Source: Kudoa neothunni (Eukaryota > Cnidaria). Taken from it: a stretch of 64,000 bases of DNA. Shown piece by piece: positions 47,066-62,339 of the stretch. The notes beneath the pieces were generated by a model. The model worked only from the letters and a program-made list of their open reading frames with translations. It was not told where the DNA came from and did not search any database. The number at the start of each line of letters is the position of its first letter. Position 1 is the first letter of the stretch. Position numbers and translations under genes: made by a program. The stretch spans positions 6,138,001 through 6,202,000 of the forward strand of contig OZ199839.1 in assembly GCA_964304625.1 (NCBI GenBank), in the 5' to 3' direction.

Positions 47066-47939
47066 GCGGTTTCAGGGTATTAGACTTGCTATATTTTGAA
47101 TTGAGCTTATAATTACTTTTTATTTTAAAATAGTATTTAGTTTTTTAACATAAGATGAAAAAACACGCAAGAATGTTATATCATTATAAAAACAGAGAGG
47201 AGGGGATAAAATCTTGTATAATGGTTATTTTTATGTGATTGACCACAAATCTAATTCAAATCAATGTTGTAGATTTTAGAAACGTGTTTGTAAAGGAAGT
47301 CTTAACATTTCTGTATTGTCACCATAATCACATTGTTACGTTTTATGTTTAAATCGGACTATTATTAACGAGATAATTAAAAAATGTGTTATATATGAAT
47401 AATATTCAATTCAGCATGCAGGGTATACTTAAATATTTTTATCAATGAAACTCGTACAATTCGATTAAATATCATTTTAAAGAGAAAATATCAAATTAAT
47501 ACCACAAAACTATGGTAAATATTCTTCAAAATTTTATCTGAAATCAACATCTAAATAATATAATTAAAAATTATATTAATTTCAAATAATAATGCTATTT
47601 TTCTGGAAACATGGTTTTTATTATTACTTTTTCGCACGCGCCCCATGGGATTGCATTAACATCTTTTTAACTTCTATTCATTTTGGTTCGAATCTCGGCT
47701 CGAACACCTTGTGTCAGGATGTCTTTTACGGCAGCTTGAAGTTTACGCGTAGAAAAAATGGATATTTCATCAACCTTATAAAAAAATGGGGCAGATTTTT
47801 ACCCCAAGTGAATTTTACACAACAATATCATAGCGTATTAATGGAACATAACTTCTATCCAATTTTTGAAATCCAATATCTTTACGAAAGCTTTTAAAAA
47901 AATGAATTTAATTTTTTTCCTTACATTAAAAAATCAATG
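47066..47939. other. gene-free stretch with a solo TTAA-element end
   Basis: Near 47789-47806 lies GGGGCAGATTTTTACCCC, the palindromic core of the TTAA elements, next to AAGTGAATTTTACAC. It runs through the end of an open frame at 47592-47897 that is not otherwise gene-like. Confidence 0.4.
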
Positions 47940-48474
47940 TATAAATACCCCCTAAATAAAATCGGGGTAGAAATCTACCCCACATTTTTCTTTTCTAAAA
48001 TTTTCTAAGTGTTGGTGAAAGTAATTTTAAAAATTTCCGGAAATTCTATTGAGAAAATAACGAAACACTATACATGCGATTCCCTACAGCATACACAACA
48101 TCAATATAATTATGTAATCCTCTCTGAATGCAACGATAACGATAATTCCTCGTACCCTGATTATTCTTATACTAGTTATTTAAAATAAGATAAATTAATT
48201 GGCAGAAGTTTAAAAAGTTGGATTAAAGTTAAATACTAAGGAAACTTAGAGATAGCCCCATAAATTCAATTATACTCCAACGAGACATAACACATTACAT
48301 CTTCGCGCAAGCGTAAACAGAATGTAACCTTAATAATTGATCATTTATTCGAATTTTACCAGTATATGCTGACTTTCATTTGAGACAATTTTATCAAATA
48401 AAAACGTGGGGTAGATTTCTACCTCATTTCTTTTATTTGAGGGTGTATCTATTTCAGCTAATTAGAAAAGTTAA
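47940..48474. mobile_element. TTAA-type (piggyBac-like) MITE
   Basis: The left end near 47943 is AAATACCCCCTAAATAAAAT followed by the palindrome GGGGTAGAAATCTACCCC (47964-47981). The right end, read inward from 48474, is TTAACTTTTCTAATTAGCTG with ACCCTCAAATAAAAG about 30 bp further in. This is the same asymmetric plan as at 8172-9102 and 14639-16017. An acidic remnant near 48119-48190 (CNDNDNSSYPDYSYTSY) resembles the N-terminal remnant near 15005. Confidence 0.6.
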
Positions 48475-48766
48475 AAAAGACGAAATAAATCGAGCCTATG
48501 TTTAATTCAAATTTAATTAAAACCCTAATGTAATTGTTTTTAATTTGGATAATAAAATCCGCTCGTAGAGTGTTAAATGGATTAATGCATAATTTTCAAG
48601 GCGCGCGCACTTAAATAACAAAATATATTTATCAATAATTCCATGCAACCTAAGACAAATTTCGCTCAAAAAATATATTTAACATAATTATATAAAATAT
48701 ATTATAAAAATATATAATTTATTTTACTTTTACAAATATTAATTAACTAACCGATTTGCACGTGAG
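48475..48766. other. AT-rich promoter region of the ELMO-like gene
   Basis: Short AT-rich flank with no other feature. Confidence 0.3.
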
Positions 48767-51680
48767 ATGACAAACATGAAGTTGAAGTTTTGTTTACCAG
48801 TGGACAACTGTTATAAGATTGTTCCAGTAGATGGGAATGGCGCCAGAATTGGTATAGTTTGTAAATGCACAAAAAACTACACAGAAAATGTGCATATTTT
48901 TATATTTTTAAGCGAGTTGATTGGTTTTAACTCAAAACATAGATCGAGATGAAAATTAAGGAGTTGAAAGAAAGAAATTATCGCGAAAAATTACGTGCTA
49001 TTGAAGCCAATGGGACCGAGTATTTAACATTAGTAATGTTAAATCAAGCAGAGAATTTTGTTTTAGAGTTGATGACAATGGCAACCTATTAGGTCACTCT
49101 ATCAAAAACCTTCTAGAGTATATATTGGTGGGGAAAACCGTTGATATATATCATAATTTTGACGATCCTTATTTGCTGTTTCGAAATTTTATTGTTGTAC
49201 TCATAGTTACTATCATTTCAACCCCTAAATTTTTAATCCATTTAGGTTGGTATGGGTTTGATGATCAACTTGGTGATAGATACTTCCCATATTGTCTATT
49301 TGGTTTATTTGTTTCGATATTTTGAGCAGTTTAAAGTATTTTAATCATCCTCAATATAAATATTGATAAATATAGATAAATATTGATAAATAAATATATA
49401 TATATATATATATGTATATATCTATATTTATCTATATTTATCAATATTTATATTGAGAGATAATCCATTGTAACATTATTTTTCTATAACAAAATACCTT
49501 CAGGTTGACAATATATTTGTTTTTGTAAGAGGTATAAATTTCTAGTTATTTATTAAATAAATAGCGGATTTTCTTTTAGATTCCTGTTGTCTCCCTATGG
49601 TCTTAAGAAAGTACGGGGTCAACATTAATTCATCATTTTCAAAAATATTTGTAGATTATTAACTTGGTTTTATTGTGTGACATTTTTGGATATTAATTCA
49701 TTAGATGTGATCAAGTAATCTTAGATTTAAATTTTTTTATTAAGATTTGAAAATTAAATCATTTCTCTAGAGAATCCATTTCTAACGATACTTATCGATC
49801 CACTACCCATATTATTATAAGTAATTGAAATGTAACTACAGAAAAATGACTGATAAATAGATTTGTCATTATTGGATGATAAATTAGTAATGGATAATCT
49901 AAAGTTGGTGCAATTATTGCAGGTTTTATCTCACGAAAGTGGGTTTTTTATCTCTCAGCACTCTAACTAGTGTAATACCACTATATAGATAGTGATGTTA
50001 AATACAATATTATATCGATGAGTCTTAGCGTTGTTTCTGTATTTTTTAAATGCTATCAACTCCCTTTAATATATCTACATCTAAATTTTTATCAGGACCC
50101 ATATAAAAATGCTATTGAGCGAGTGAAAATTTCGGTGATACCGACATTTTCGTTTTCTGTAATTTTGCTGATTCGACGTAGTGTGATTTACATTAATTAG
50201 AGTTTTAAAGACAGTTTCCATAAATTCAATTTTTAAATACAGACCGGACTCTTTGGGAGTTTATTCATGAACACCTCATTAATGGTACTCATTTGTTACA
50301 ATGTGGAATCAGTTGTAAATTTATTCCACGTTAGATAGTTCAAAAATCTTTCAACTCCATCCTTCAACCGTGCCTAGCTTATTGTTTGTTTATTGTGATA
50401 AAAATCGATTAAATTCGTCGACAACCACTGTAGACTCACTGACAAAGCGATTTTTATGCTTTAGTTTTTCAATTCAAACCAATTTTATAAAGGTGTCTTC
50501 CAGAAAATCTCAGAAATTGTTGAATTAGACGTTTTTAGAAATCTCGAAATGAATCAATCGGGAGTTGAACTTATGGATGAGGTTTTCTTTGGGTGTTTAG
50601 AATTTTTTTCGAGTAGAAATATTATTTTGAATACTACCTCCGATTCCATCATCAAGATAAACTACTCAAAAAAATAATGAACTAATTCAACTTGCTCATC
50701 CAGTTATTTTATTTAGAGATAAAATTGGCGATTCCATATAAATTTTCTAGTTTATCTATAAAGATTTCTTGTTTATTGTTTTCAGTCTTACTATCCAATT
50801 GCATTGTAAATATCAATTGCATTTATTCCGGTTTGACTCGTCTTCCTACCAACTGTCTATTGATTACAATAAAGTTGGTCGATTTTTCGCTTCATAAGCT
50901 CATCTGTCTTATTTTAGTTTGTAAAAACCTACCACGACCTTTATTACCTTCTTAAAGATCTATTCCATGGTCATATTCCAGTATGAGGATATCAATGGTT
51001 GATATCAGTATATTTTTCTTTAGGAATGCACCGATTTGAAGGATGTATGCTACGAGCTATTGCTTGAATGTTGTTTTTTGAAAGGTTGTTACGTAGCAAT
51101 AAAGTTTCTTCTATTGTGTGTATGTGATCTAATTACAATATAGAACAAAGTTCACCAAAGTAATCGTCTGCAATATCTTGAAGCGACCCCCTCTCAGATA
51201 GTCCTCAGTGTGACAATTTTGACAAATCATATTCTGATGAAGGAAAATGATTTCACCCTTCGATGTTGTCATTTATATATTTATTTTTGTTTAAATTCCT
51301 AATAGATCTTTATTTCTCGATCTCAAATGGATTATTTTCATAGAGAAGTGTTTTATTTTGAAACCATTGTTCACATTAACGCGTCATTTATTGGATTTGT
51401 TACTCAATCGTAAAGATGATAGTTTTTGTTTCGTTATTGATTTGGTTTAGAGAACGTTTCTGTGTCTGGTTTGATCACACAAGTGGAAAGTCATGCTGCG
51501 TGTGATATCGCTTGCCCTTTAAAATGCACAGGCTGGGGTTTTTGGTTGGATAAAGCCTTAAATCTATTGTCACACTCAAATATCATTGAGCCCAGAGAAT
51601 GCGAGTCAATAAGTACATCTCTGTTGAAAGAATTCAAAGATCATATTGACGAGATAGTTTCTGGTTACAATATATATTAG
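48767..51680 (+). CDS. ELMO/CED-12-like engulfment and motility protein
   Basis: ELMO proteins pair with DOCK family exchange factors to activate Rac. The first exon (MTNMKLKFCLPVDNCYKIVP) and the following one (AIEANGTEYLTLV) align loosely with the N-terminal Ras-binding region of ELMO1 (EYFALQ). A 29-bp intron at about 49038-49066 would then give VDDNGNLLGHSIKNLLEYIL. Later exon candidates near 50490-50600 contain VELMDEVF, recalling AFVELMDHGI of ELMO, and TDLKDVCYELLLE (about 51029). The last exon (51456-51680) encodes WGFWLDKALNLLSHSNI, matching the end of the ELMO PH domain (YCIWTDGLNALLGKDM), and then a C-terminal helix. The middle exons are not resolved. It contains a 108-bp palindrome at 49350-49457. 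The SH3-binding PxxP tail of vertebrate ELMO is absent. Confidence 0.45.
49350..49457. repeat. AT-rich palindrome with a (TA)n centre
   Basis: The first 34 bases (starting CTCAATATAAATATTGATAA) are exactly repeated in inverted orientation at the end. The centre is imperfect and contains a TA run. It probably lies in an intron of the ELMO-like gene. Confidence 0.85.
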
Positions 51681-51766
51681 TTTTTATTGTGTTTTTTGGC
51701 ATTGTCATATCCCTTTGAAGTAGTATTTTCTAAATCAATTCAAACATTGAAATAAGAGGTGTGCGT

Positions 51767-51896
51767 TTACTCCTGGCGATTTTTTCTATATCGATGAATA
51801 CAACATAGTGTTGATAGTAAAATCATCGCTCCCACACTGACACAACACACTATTGCACTAGCTATCAGTATACGACGGTGAACGTGCCACGAAACT

Positions 51897-51928
<32 letters not shown>

Positions 51929-52435
51929 TATCATCATCATCATCAATATTATCAATATTATCAATAATATATGGATATGTTTAATTACAGAAAAATACTG
52001 TTACCTCTACACCGGCGTAATACACACTAGCTACTCCACAATAGTCCCTTGTATTTGCGGTAAATCGCATACACTCACCAGTTTTCCCACAATAAAAACA
52101 CTGAGTGAAAGTCTCATTACATTTAGTAATAGCTCGGTAGTTTTACTTTTTTATTAGTTACACATGTTTCACAAGGATGATTGCTGCATTCGTCTATACC
52201 TACTTAAATGTAAGTGCATATTAAATTGTATTACCGGGTGGAATCAAGTGGGGAGGACTGGTTGTGTATGATTCTTCATGAGGAAATTCAACAATAATCT
52301 GATGAATTAATATGCCGAATTCCTTGGTCAACCTTCCTTATATCTTCTTTTCTGTCTTTAAATAGATAGATAATGTTGTCTCGTAACGTATCCACATTTT
52401 TTAGAATTCGTCGTTTTATGCTTATGATTTCATTA
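51767..52435 (-). CDS. PTTG1IP-like single-pass membrane protein
   Basis: Minus-strand exons join in phase. An N-terminal helical part (SIKRRILKNVDTLRDNIIYL) is followed by an acidic/proline linker (VEFPHEESYTTSPPHLIPPG). A Cys-rich PSI-like segment follows (DECSNHPCETSITKCNETF, QCFYCGKTGECM), then RDYCGVASVYYAVSW and a membrane helix (ILIASAIVCCVSVGAMILL) with a basic tail (HRYRKNRQE). Spacing of Cys, the YCGK.GEC motif and the helix with CC resemble PTTG1IP, a membrane glycoprotein that binds securin. Introns: about 36 bp ending in GTAG, 31 bp, and one of about 120 bp containing a (TAA)n microsatellite. The signal peptide and start exon were not located; they may lie near 52440-52560. The stop is at 51767, convergent with the ELMO-like gene 86 bp away. 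Confidence 0.5.
51897..51965. repeat. (TAA)n/(ATC)n microsatellite in an intron
   Basis: About ten TAA units followed by ATC and ATT variants, inside an intron of the PTTG1IP-like gene. Confidence 0.9.
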
Positions 52436-52559
52436 ACTTAATTATGTGAAAGATTAATCTATACATTGCAGAGCAATAAAAACATACACGTTTCTTGATC
52501 AACTTCCAATATTATTGTATCTATAAAATAATTTTTATTGTCTTTATAATAGACATGAG

Positions 52560-54452
52560 TAACTTAAAAATATTGTTTTTACGTTTACATAACAATATAG
52601 TTAGATTATATTATATTAAGTATTGAGTCATAATTCATTTAATAATAATCGAGTATATTTTTAAAAATTTCGATAATTAAACAATTTATAATTTATTAGA
52701 TACATAAAAATTTAAAAAATTTCATTGTTTTCTTCACCTATAATTTTGTATATCTAAATGAAATGTAACGTATGATAACTTGAACGTGGCGAAGGGGGAG
52801 TCATTAAATTTAACAGTTAATACATGCAACAAATAAATTTCACGTGTAGTATTAACTTATTCGGTTTATTAGTATAACAAATTTATTTTCAAACGACTCG
52901 CTCTTTGCTTTGCAGTTGACATTAATATCGATGGAATTTTGAGGTCTAAAGGATTCAACGAATATAATATTTTAATGATAACTTGTAGTTTGGGCTATTA
53001 CATGCTATTTTTAGTCTTACAACTAGTAATTAATGGTTTCTATTAAGGTTTTTAATTATTATTTGTGTCAAGTTCTTGTCATTATCATTAATTAAATCTT
53101 AAAATATTTCTTTTTGTTTTAGTTTCACACATATCTCCAATTAAAATAAATTTTAAATATCATGTTTACCAATAAATTATCAAAAATTTCCTCAAAAAAT
53201 TCGAAGGTTGTATTAGCCAACATCGTAAAAATTGATTTTTAATTTAAGTTTTTTCGTTTCCAAAAATGGTTGAAACATTTTATTATTTTCTATTATAGGG
53301 CCCACACATTTAAATCTCTGTAAGAATATGACACTTTCCACCGATTAATACACAATTATTTAGAAAGGAAGAGTATTGTTTGTGGTAATCGGAATTTTTA
53401 TTATTCATTCATATATAAACGTGCTAGAACTCATTCTTTACCACCCTCAACCTATTGTATACAATGGAAGTCAAAATCACTTTTAGGCAAATAGTTAATC
53501 ATTTATTTAGACTAACGTAACAAGGGGAATCCTTTTGTTTCGAGATTTTTAACAATATATGATAATTACTCTAGATTATTGATGGACCCAGGGTAGTTAG
53601 TTGCACTACGAAAATTTTCTTATTCATATTTTTCTAAAACTTACAGAAAATTACGTTAGGAAATATTAGACCAGTATTTTCGAAGATATTCATTCCCTGA
53701 TATAGAGCCACTTTCTTAAAAATTCCCAGTGTGCAAACGTACATTGCTTTTAAGATTAAATTGTACAGCGCAAATAGCTTCTTTCATAATTAAATTTATA
53801 TAAATATATAATATAAATTACTTAGTTATCAGAATAAAACATTTCCGATCTTTTAAAAAAATTAATTTATACTTTTGTAAATAATCAGAATAAAAAATTT
53901 AAATTATATAAAAATATGAGGTAAATACTCTCAATTTTAAAAATTAAATTAAAAAGAAATATAAATTTATTCTCGATTATGCTCGTTACTGTAACCAACC
54001 TATAAGTTGACAAAAAACTCACTCGAATTGGTTTCATCTATATTTCCAAGGTTGCGATCAATTATCTTGCTAGACTAAAATTGATTGAAAAAATTATTAG
54101 GTAAGTAACACTCAAATACCTTCACCTTGTGGACAGATTCGTTAATACAATTGACATAGATATTGCTTATATTCCAAACCAGGCCAAACACAGCTAAAGA
54201 AATTTGACGATTTAATCATCCTCATATCTCAAACTAACCATACCGAATAAAGTAACTTTAAAAATGGTTAAATTCATAATGCACTTATACTGATGTTATC
54301 TAATGGTGGGAACAATATCAAACTGCTTTCCTGTTACTATATAAGAAACTACCGATGTGTACTAACTGGAATTATTGTATTATTTCGAACAATACACGAT
54401 GAAAACACAAACACAAAATATTATGATTAATCAGTGTGAGAATAGATAGTTA
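52560..54452. other. gene-free stretch
   Basis: AT-rich; no coding sequence, RNA gene or transposon end is recognised. Confidence 0.4.
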
Positions 54453-57292
<2,840 letters not shown>

Positions 57293-57608
57293 TGCGCTCT
57301 TTTCTCGCTAATCCGTGCATACCCGGATTAATAATTTATAATCCATTAAAATACAGGTATAATTTTATTTATACATATTTCCTCCAAATTAGAACATATG
57401 AATCAGTCGTTTTATTGAAACAATACCTAAATTAATTATATTCTAATCACTGCTAATTTATATTTAGTTATTTGATTCGGAAACTATTGGGCAAATAAAC
57501 GCATCCATATTCCTTATAATTATTACATTTGATTTTACTTTTAGAAAAAAAGATGTGATAACAATAAAAATCATATAAAAAGAATAGTGATTGTTTGCGG
57601 TAAAAAAT
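57293..57608. other. spacer between MCM5 and TRAPPC2
   Basis: About 316 bp between two minus-strand genes, presumably the TRAPPC2 3' UTR and MCM5 promoter. No motif is recognised. Confidence 0.4.
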
Positions 57609-58142
57609 TCAATATCGCAGGTTTTTATTAGCGGAAACAGTAATCAATCGATCAAAATTTGGTGAATCTATTCGTTCCCCCTTTAGCACACCCTGGAGAG
57701 GATTCAAAAGATGCTTGATAAGAAGTTGATTGACGTCGTTGAAAAAAATTCGAATCCCATCGTGATTGGGGACGTCATGTAACAAAATCATTCGAATACC
57801 CGAATAACACAAATATCCGGATATCATGTATTCGCCATATTTGTCAACTTGTTTGAGGTAACTATCAGACAAAAATTACACCAAACCATTATTGGTCACC
57901 GAATCTTACAACTGGTCGGTTTTAAATTTTATATCATCAACAGCATCCAGCGCCGAATGACACAAGTATTGAACATGGTGTTTGTAGTTGTCAGGCTGCA
58001 GATACATCAAATAGATTACTATAACGATAATTACTCTAGCTAAGAAACCATTTCGAGGACGAAAACAAAATTCAGTATCATACACCATACTATCGTCATC
58101 TAACAGAATCATAAAATAGTAAAATTTGCATGAAGAAGACAT
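57609..58142 (-). CDS. TRAPPC2: trafficking protein particle complex subunit 2 (sedlin)
   Basis: Small longin-fold subunit of TRAPP, the Rab exchange factor and tether for ER-Golgi traffic. The start at 58142 gives MSSSCKFYYFMILLDDDSMV, compared with human MSGSFYFVIVGHHDNPVF. Then come VQYLCHSALDAVDD (human IAHAALDLVDE), YLKQVDKYGEYMISGYL (human YLKTVDKFNEWFVSAFV), IRMILLHDVPNHDGIRIFF (human MRFIMLHDIRQEDGIKNFF) and NPLQGVLKGERIDSPNFDR (human NPFYEPNSPIRSSAFDR). Two introns keep phase: a 39-bp one starting GTAATTATCG near 58028 and one of about 47 bp starting GTAAGATTCG near 57911. The product is ~148 residues, slightly longer than human 140. No frame problems are seen. Confidence 0.93.
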
Positions 58143-60214
58143 TAAATTGATGAAATAAGTCCAACTTAATGTCGGAATTCATCGCAATTTTCCGGCGATT
58201 TTGTAAAAATTCTTTGGCCGTGTTTATTTTGCCGGACGCGCTTTTTCTCTTAAACTAATAATTCAGTCGTTATTATACCCACTAAAAAATATCTTTTATA
58301 AAGGCGGAATATGAATTTGATTTCATTAATTCAGGGACGTACCTTAACCTAACCAATTTGTATCAATATATTCTAAATGAAACCAAGGTGTAGTACAACT
58401 ATTTGGCTAATTCTTTGATAAAATTCTTACAATAAAATAAATATCTCATGGAATGATTATACATCATTAAAATTTAATAAAATGTTGAGTATTCTATTTT
58501 TTCAATTTTTAGATAGATGATACCATGTAACTTCACATAAAATTAAGTTCTATTCCTATATATCGACATTATTATTATTATTATTATTATTGTTATCATT
58601 ATAATAAAAGAATTATTTTCTAAAATCTATAACTATTTGTAATACAACTTTTGGTCTGCCTCTCAACTTCGTCACTGTTGGTAACTTTATTCCTATAATT
58701 TCGGGGATTTCGCAACATGGATAAAATTCAACTAGCTATCAAAGATGGATATTTAACCGTATAACCATTCACAATATCCTCGATTTTCATAACAGTTATT
58801 TATGTGTCATTATCTCGAACTCCTTGTATATCGACCCTCTCCTTTCATTATTCCTCAGTAACGGAGGGTAAAATAAAAATTGTACTTAATGCACTCTTAT
58901 TAAATTTTGGATCTGAAATTTCTTGATTGTTGTTGATAATAGATTTAGAGGTTATTTTAAACTAAATTATGTTGATATATTAATAATAGAAAACATGAAC
59001 TATCTTATCCAAAGAATCCTCGTTAAAAATAAGCGAGATTAATTCATACAAAATTTTGTTTAACCCTTTGAACCCCGAATTTAATTCAGCGACTGAAAAG
59101 GTTATTTTTCCTCATTATGTTTAATTTTAAATAACTTCATTTAAAATATCCAAAAATTGAACCACTAATTTCAAAAATTATAGAGTTACACACATGGTGC
59201 CAAATGTCAACATGGATTAATCTGTCTTTTTAACATACATGTAAACACATATTTTTTTCTTAGATTCATTTTTAGAATAAACCTATTTAATAGTATATGT
59301 GTATATTTTTTAATTCTACCGAAACCTCCAAATTCTAAGTTAAATTGCATGGTACTTTTTGTTTTTTGTATATTTGCCGTCAAGTTTGATATTTGTCTAT
59401 ATTGCTATTGATATAAAACGTATAAGTTTTTATAATTCATTTTTAAAAAATCACATAAATATGAACTATATTATTATGATAAAGATATATTTAAAAAATG
59501 TAATTAAATGGTTAAAACACTCAAATAATTAAAATGTTGCCATTCGGCAATATCAGGACTTAAGGGTCAATATATCATGTTTAGTCCTCAGCGATGCCAT
59601 TTTTTTTGCAAAGAATTTAAGCTTTAAATATCGATTAAAGGTAGAGTTTGGAGCAGATAATTCATTCGAATTTTATCTATTAGCCGGCTGCACATTACAA
59701 AAATAATTCTAAATATGTATATCTTTGGTCATTTTAATAAATGATGGGTAATGATTCTTGTGTCCCTTCCAATTATAAATTTTTTGGTCATATAAATCCA
59801 TATTCATTTTCTTTCTAATAGTAATAATATGTCTGCATGTTAACTTTATACTTAAGCTGACGCAACATGTTCAATTATCGGAATAAGATTCGATTTAATT
59901 ATTTATTTCAACTTTCATAATATTGTATGCATATAACGTGAATGATGTGTTATATCTTATATTAGTGTCTGAATTTCATTTTTTAACGGTTTGAGTTGTT
60001 AGCTCTTTAACTGCTCTACTCTCCCGCTCAGTTCTTATACTTGATAAACAAATTGGCAAATCTTCTATAATCTCCGATCCAGTAACAAAAGTGCTTCCGT
60101 TTTGAATACGTATCTATTGATTCTTTAGCCTTTCCAAAATTCGGTAATGAATCAACGACCTCAAGGTCTGGTATAGTATCTTGCATAATTAGCGTTTTAT
60201 CAGACTCTCCTTCC
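58143..60214. other. gene-free stretch
   Basis: AT-rich. Contains a (TTA)n tract at 58567-58591 and a lone TTAACCCTTTGAACCCC at 59060-59076 that resembles the start of a TTAA element; its partner end was not found. No gene is seen. Confidence 0.4.
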
Positions 60215-61050
60215 TTAACCTTCTAAAGAAGTGAAAAAAACTATCTTCGGAGGATCTTTGGGGTCAATTTGACCCCAGATTATTATTTGATAAACAAGTT
60301 CCAAAAATCGCTACCAATTCAATTTTCTGATACTTTCAATTTCCATCGACCATTTTTTCAGAAAAATAATATGAAATATAACAATTATTATTTAATTTCA
60401 CTTAGACCGTAATACTTTTTCAGTTGTTTTTATTAATCTAAACTAGCGCGAAACCCCACCTTTGTCAGGTTACACAAATATTTTGAGTTGAAGAACCCTT
60501 TTTAAAATCATGCAAAATATATTTATAATCTTAGTTACCCCTAGGATTAACGAAACTAAAATATTTTTAAAGAAAATCGCACAAGCTGTGTATCAACCAC
60601 CTCACACGGACCAAAATTTAAAGAAAGGGGAAATAGTCTTCGAATAATTGATAAAAAAACTCAAACCACATGCTCATGTTACAATAAATACTATTGCTCA
60701 GTTCGTTCATGAAGAAATGTAGGAATTGTTCAAATAATCAGATAATTCGGATCGAATTTTTAAAAATTTTTATAATTTTTTTGTTGCAAGAGGAATGTAT
60801 AGTATTCAATTTATCGACTAAAAGAATTGACGCAAAGTATCATTTTTCGTACAATCATTTGTGAACAGGATCCGAGATTATTAGGAAGATATTAACACAG
60901 ATTAAATGATATATTAATCACCATTTTACCAAAGAATGAGTCGATAGAATTTACAAAACATCACTTTTGTACTTTTTAAAAAATTTTTATAGTATAATTG
61001 TAAAACAAAAATTTGGGGTCAATTTGACCCCAAAGTCCTCGGAGGGTTAA
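60215..61050. mobile_element. TTAA-type (piggyBac-like) MITE with palindromic ends
   Basis: TTAA borders at 60215-60218 and 61047-61050. The left end is TTAACCTTCTAAAGAAGTG with TTCGGAGGATCTTTGGGGTC further in. The right end, read inward, is TTAACCCTCCGAGGACTTTG. The palindrome GGGGTCAATTTGACCCC occurs intact at both sides (60260-60276 and 61015-61031). No transposase frame in 836 bp. Confidence 0.8.
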
Positions 61051-61495
61051 TGGTAGAATTAGGTATTATCATCGTTACTGTTGTATTTTAAAGGTCATTT
61101 TACTCGTTTATGATACTATACTACATACAGTTAACTTCATTAAAGAAATATACACTGGTTCATCAAAAACTTAAAGTATTAGTATTGATACTTATACGAG
61201 AATTAAAAATATCCTCGATCCACTTGGTTTCCTAACTGTTATCTAACAAAATAAATGAAACCAAATTTACATTTTGCATTTAAAAAAGATACTTTTGGAG
61301 AAAATGATAACGATTGAATTATTACTTAAAAGAAAAAGCGCGCTCAGCAAAATAGACACTGCCAAGTAGATTAATCCAGGTCCTTCTGATTGTTGGTCCG
61401 AGGCGAAAAACTTAAGTCAATGATAAAATTTTACGGCGAGCATGCTTTGTACCTAACGAGAACCGATCCTAAGAAATCAGAATTTCTCCCGATAA
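61051..61495. other. short gene-free stretch
   Basis: Separates two MITEs. Nothing is recognised. Confidence 0.3.
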
Positions 61496-61497
61496 TA

Positions 61498-62143
61498 CAG
61501 TCGAACCTCTATTATCTGGAAGTCGCGCTATTTTGGTGATATTTTAAATTTTATTTGGATTATATTGAGATTACGTGTCGATAAATGTTCGATTATCCAG
61601 AATCTCGCTAACCGTAACAATTATTTAATCGTAATTCCGATTTAAAATACTGCCATTCACCATAAGACTTATACGACGTAGCATATATACAAATTCGATA
61701 CTTTAAACAAAAATATTTCTAATTATTTATTAATTTTTCTTTTAAAACTTAAATTAAGCATTCAGTCCTTACATAAACTTTTATTGTATCTGAACATATG
61801 CCTGCATGTATATTAAACAAGCTTTAATTACCGATTATTTAAAAAAATGGATCATTTCTCTGTAGACGTGTTTTTCCCATAATTATGTACTGATTTTTCT
61901 TACAAGTTTCCATATTCTTTGTAATTAGATTTTCCAATTTTTATCAATTTAAATTGCGTAAGTCAAACTATTTCACTTAATAAATAGTAAAAATTGTTTA
62001 TAAATCAAATGATCAATCTTCTAAGTAGAATTTTTTTAAATTTGTAAACGTGTGACAATGCTTATCTTCGATTAACCGGAACCTCGCTATCCGGGGAAAA
62101 TCGCTGGTCCCAAATTTTCCACCGGATAGTCCAAGTTGGACTG
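61498..62143. mobile_element. pogo/Tigger-like MITE
   Basis: Left end CAGTCGAACCTCTATTATCT. Right end, read inward, CAGTCCAACTTGGACTATCC. Both are flanked outside by TA (61496-61497, 62144-62145), as for Tc1/mariner-pogo elements, whose ends often start CAGT.GAACCTC. Subterminal blocks repeat in direct orientation: TTCGATTATCCAGAATCTCG near 61589 and TTCGATTAACCGGAACCTCG near 62068. There is no coding capacity. Confidence 0.7.
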
Positions 62144-62339
62144 TATATCATGCACGATTTTCGCGTAATCGACTCCGAAATAAGTTTGATGCAAATAGTC
62201 ATTTTTTTACAAAAAGCTATTTAATATATTTTTGATTCATCGATTAAAATTTTCTCAACAATTCCTTTAATTTTAAACGAAATTTTGTTAAATGAACACG
62301 GAGAAAAACTAAAAATTAACTTTCCGATGTTGATTAATG

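Noticed and set aside
47685-47705. GGTTCGAATCTCGG as a tRNA B box
   Set aside because: No A box at the right distance upstream and no clover-leaf pairing seen.
47592-47897. 101-codon open frame as a gene
   Set aside because: It runs through the palindromic end of a TTAA element, has no motif and no splice context.
51897-51965. Tandem repeats as a CRISPR array
   Set aside because: Simple trinucleotide microsatellite without spacers, in a eukaryotic intron.
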